Shown: positions 30,111 to 30,776 of the stretch, in pieces
How positions within the stretch are numbered: position 1 is the stretch's first letter
Layout of the letters: every line of letters begins with the position of its first letter
Assembly: GCA_964580575.1 (NCBI GenBank)
Contig: CAZOLJ010000058.1
Location: 1 to 30,776, forward strand
DNA from: CAVPDE01 sp964580575
GTDB taxonomy: Bacteria > Desulfobacterota > DSM-4660 > Desulfatiglandales > HGW-15
Direction: 5' to 3'
DNA: 30,776 nt
Notes under the pieces: generated by a model
Database searches by the model: none
What the model saw: only the letters and a program-made list of their open reading frames with translations
Told to the model about the DNA's origin: nothing
Position numbers and translations under genes: made by a program

Positions 30111-30776
30111 ATGAGGAAATTGACGCTTTCCAAACTTGAAAATCATCTCTTCGCGGCTGCCGACATACTTCGCGGAAAGATGGATGCTTCGGAGTTCAAA
30201 GAATACATATTCGGCATGCTTTTCCTGAAGCGCTGCTCAGACGTATTCGAAGAGCAATATGAAAGAATCGTAAAGTCAAGCCGGGCTAGAGGCCGAACCG
30301 AAGCCGAAGCAAGAAAAAGGGCTGAAGAGCGGTCCCGGTATGCAGGCTCTTTTTATGTGCCGGAAGCTGCACGGTGGGAAAAGATTCAGCATTTCCATCG
30401 TGACATTGGGAATGAGCTAAACAAGGCATTGACCGCCCTTGAGCATGAAAACAAAACTCTCGACGGCGTCCTTAGCCATATCGACTTCAACCGCAAGGTG
30501 GGAAAAACAAGAATTCCTGATCAGAAACTTCGCGATTTGATTAACCATTTCAATAAACACCGTCTGAGAAACGATGATTTTGAGTTTCCGGATCTCCTCG
30601 GTGCCGCCTACGAATACTTGATCGCTGAATTTGCTGATTCCGCGGGCAAAAAGGGAGGGGAGTTCTACACCCCTCGGGATGTGGTTCGCCTGATGGTCCG
30701 CTTGATTAAGCCCCAGGAGGGGATGCGGGTTTACGACCCCTGTGTAGGCTCAGGCGGCATGCTTATTTTATCTAAG
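30111..30776 (+). CDS. hsdM: Type I restriction-modification methyltransferase HsdM (5' part)
   Basis: 222 codons from ATG 30111 run to the window end without a stop. HsdM_N region: LSKLENHLFAAADILRGKMD and EFKEYIFGMLFLKRCSDVFE. The methyltransferase core then starts with FPDLLGAAYEYLIAEFADSA, the substrate-side GGEFYTPRDVVRLMV and motif I VYDPCVGSGGMLI. The catalytic NPPF motif lies beyond the window. HsdM adds N6-methyl groups to adenine in a bipartite site set by HsdS; HsdR and HsdS should lie downstream. GAGGGAG lies about 13 nt before the start. It follows radC by 32 nt. Confidence 0.93.
   Translation, partial: MRKLTLSKLENHLFAAADILRGKMDASEFKEYIFGMLFLKRCSDVFEEQYERIVKSSRARGRTEAEARKRAEERSRYAGSFYVPEAARWEKIQHFHRDIGNELNKALTALEHENKTLDGVLSHIDFNRKVGKTRIPDQKLRDLINHFNKHRLRNDDFEFPDLLGAAYEYLIAEFADSAGKKGGEFYTPRDVVRLMVRLIKPQEGMRVYDPCVGSGGMLILSK

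Overview
The window looks like a chromosomal segment of an anaerobic deltaproteobacterium (Desulfobacterota; sulfate-reducer or syntroph type). The support is a siroheme-dependent alternative heme operon (ahbC-hemB-ahbD-ahbA/B), a fused HdrC/HdrB-like iron-sulfur protein, a PurS-PurL fusion with separate PurQ, and a peroxiredoxin whose peroxidatic cysteine codon is TGA. I judge that TGA to be selenocysteine. Base composition is moderately GC-rich, and intergenic spaces carry degenerate 'word' repeats. The genus cannot be named from the sequence alone.

Layout. 1-140: 3' end of a 5S rRNA gene and its terminator. 233-2597 (+): PrmA-like methyltransferase, hotdog thioesterase, metallo-beta-lactamase-fold hydrolase. 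2739-5772 (-): envelope cluster mltF-like, DUF481 outer-membrane protein, mscL. 6076-7059 (+): TIGR04076 protein and an alpha/beta hydrolase. 7247-11882 (+): HtrA/DegP protease, then a DevCAB-like ABC exporter (permease, ATPase, HlyD adaptor). 12042-12644 (+): selenocysteine peroxiredoxin. 12840-14281 (+): HipBA-type toxin-antitoxin pair with a clear promoter/operator. 14300-18144 (-): purQ and purSL fusion. 18334-24111 (+): a ClpX-like AAA+ unfoldase followed by the heme genes. 24118-24396 (-): small membrane protein. 24625-25781 (+): small HD hydrolase and a PK-C-like protein. 25894-26988 (-): HdrCB-like protein. 27176-28557 (-): three tandem related lipoproteins. 28815-29395 (+): decayed toxin-antitoxin genes. 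29380-30776 (+): radC and the 5' part of hsdM, cut by the window end.

How the genes fit together. The heme block makes porphobilinogen (HemB) and carries out the late siroheme-to-heme steps (decarboxylation, AhbC, AhbD). An unusual ClpX-like unfoldase lies 8 nt upstream and is probably co-transcribed. HtrA, the exporter, MltF, DUF481 and MscL form an envelope-maintenance theme. The 28.8-30.8 kb end is an accessory or defence island: VapB-like antitoxin with a toxin stub, broken hicBA, radC and a type I restriction-modification gene.

Most noteworthy: the UGA-containing peroxiredoxin with a plausible SECIS hairpin; the ClpX-like/heme linkage; the toxin-antitoxin remnants; the three lipoprotein paralogs; the composite intergenic inverted repeats; and a leader with mutually exclusive hairpins before the TIGR04076 gene.
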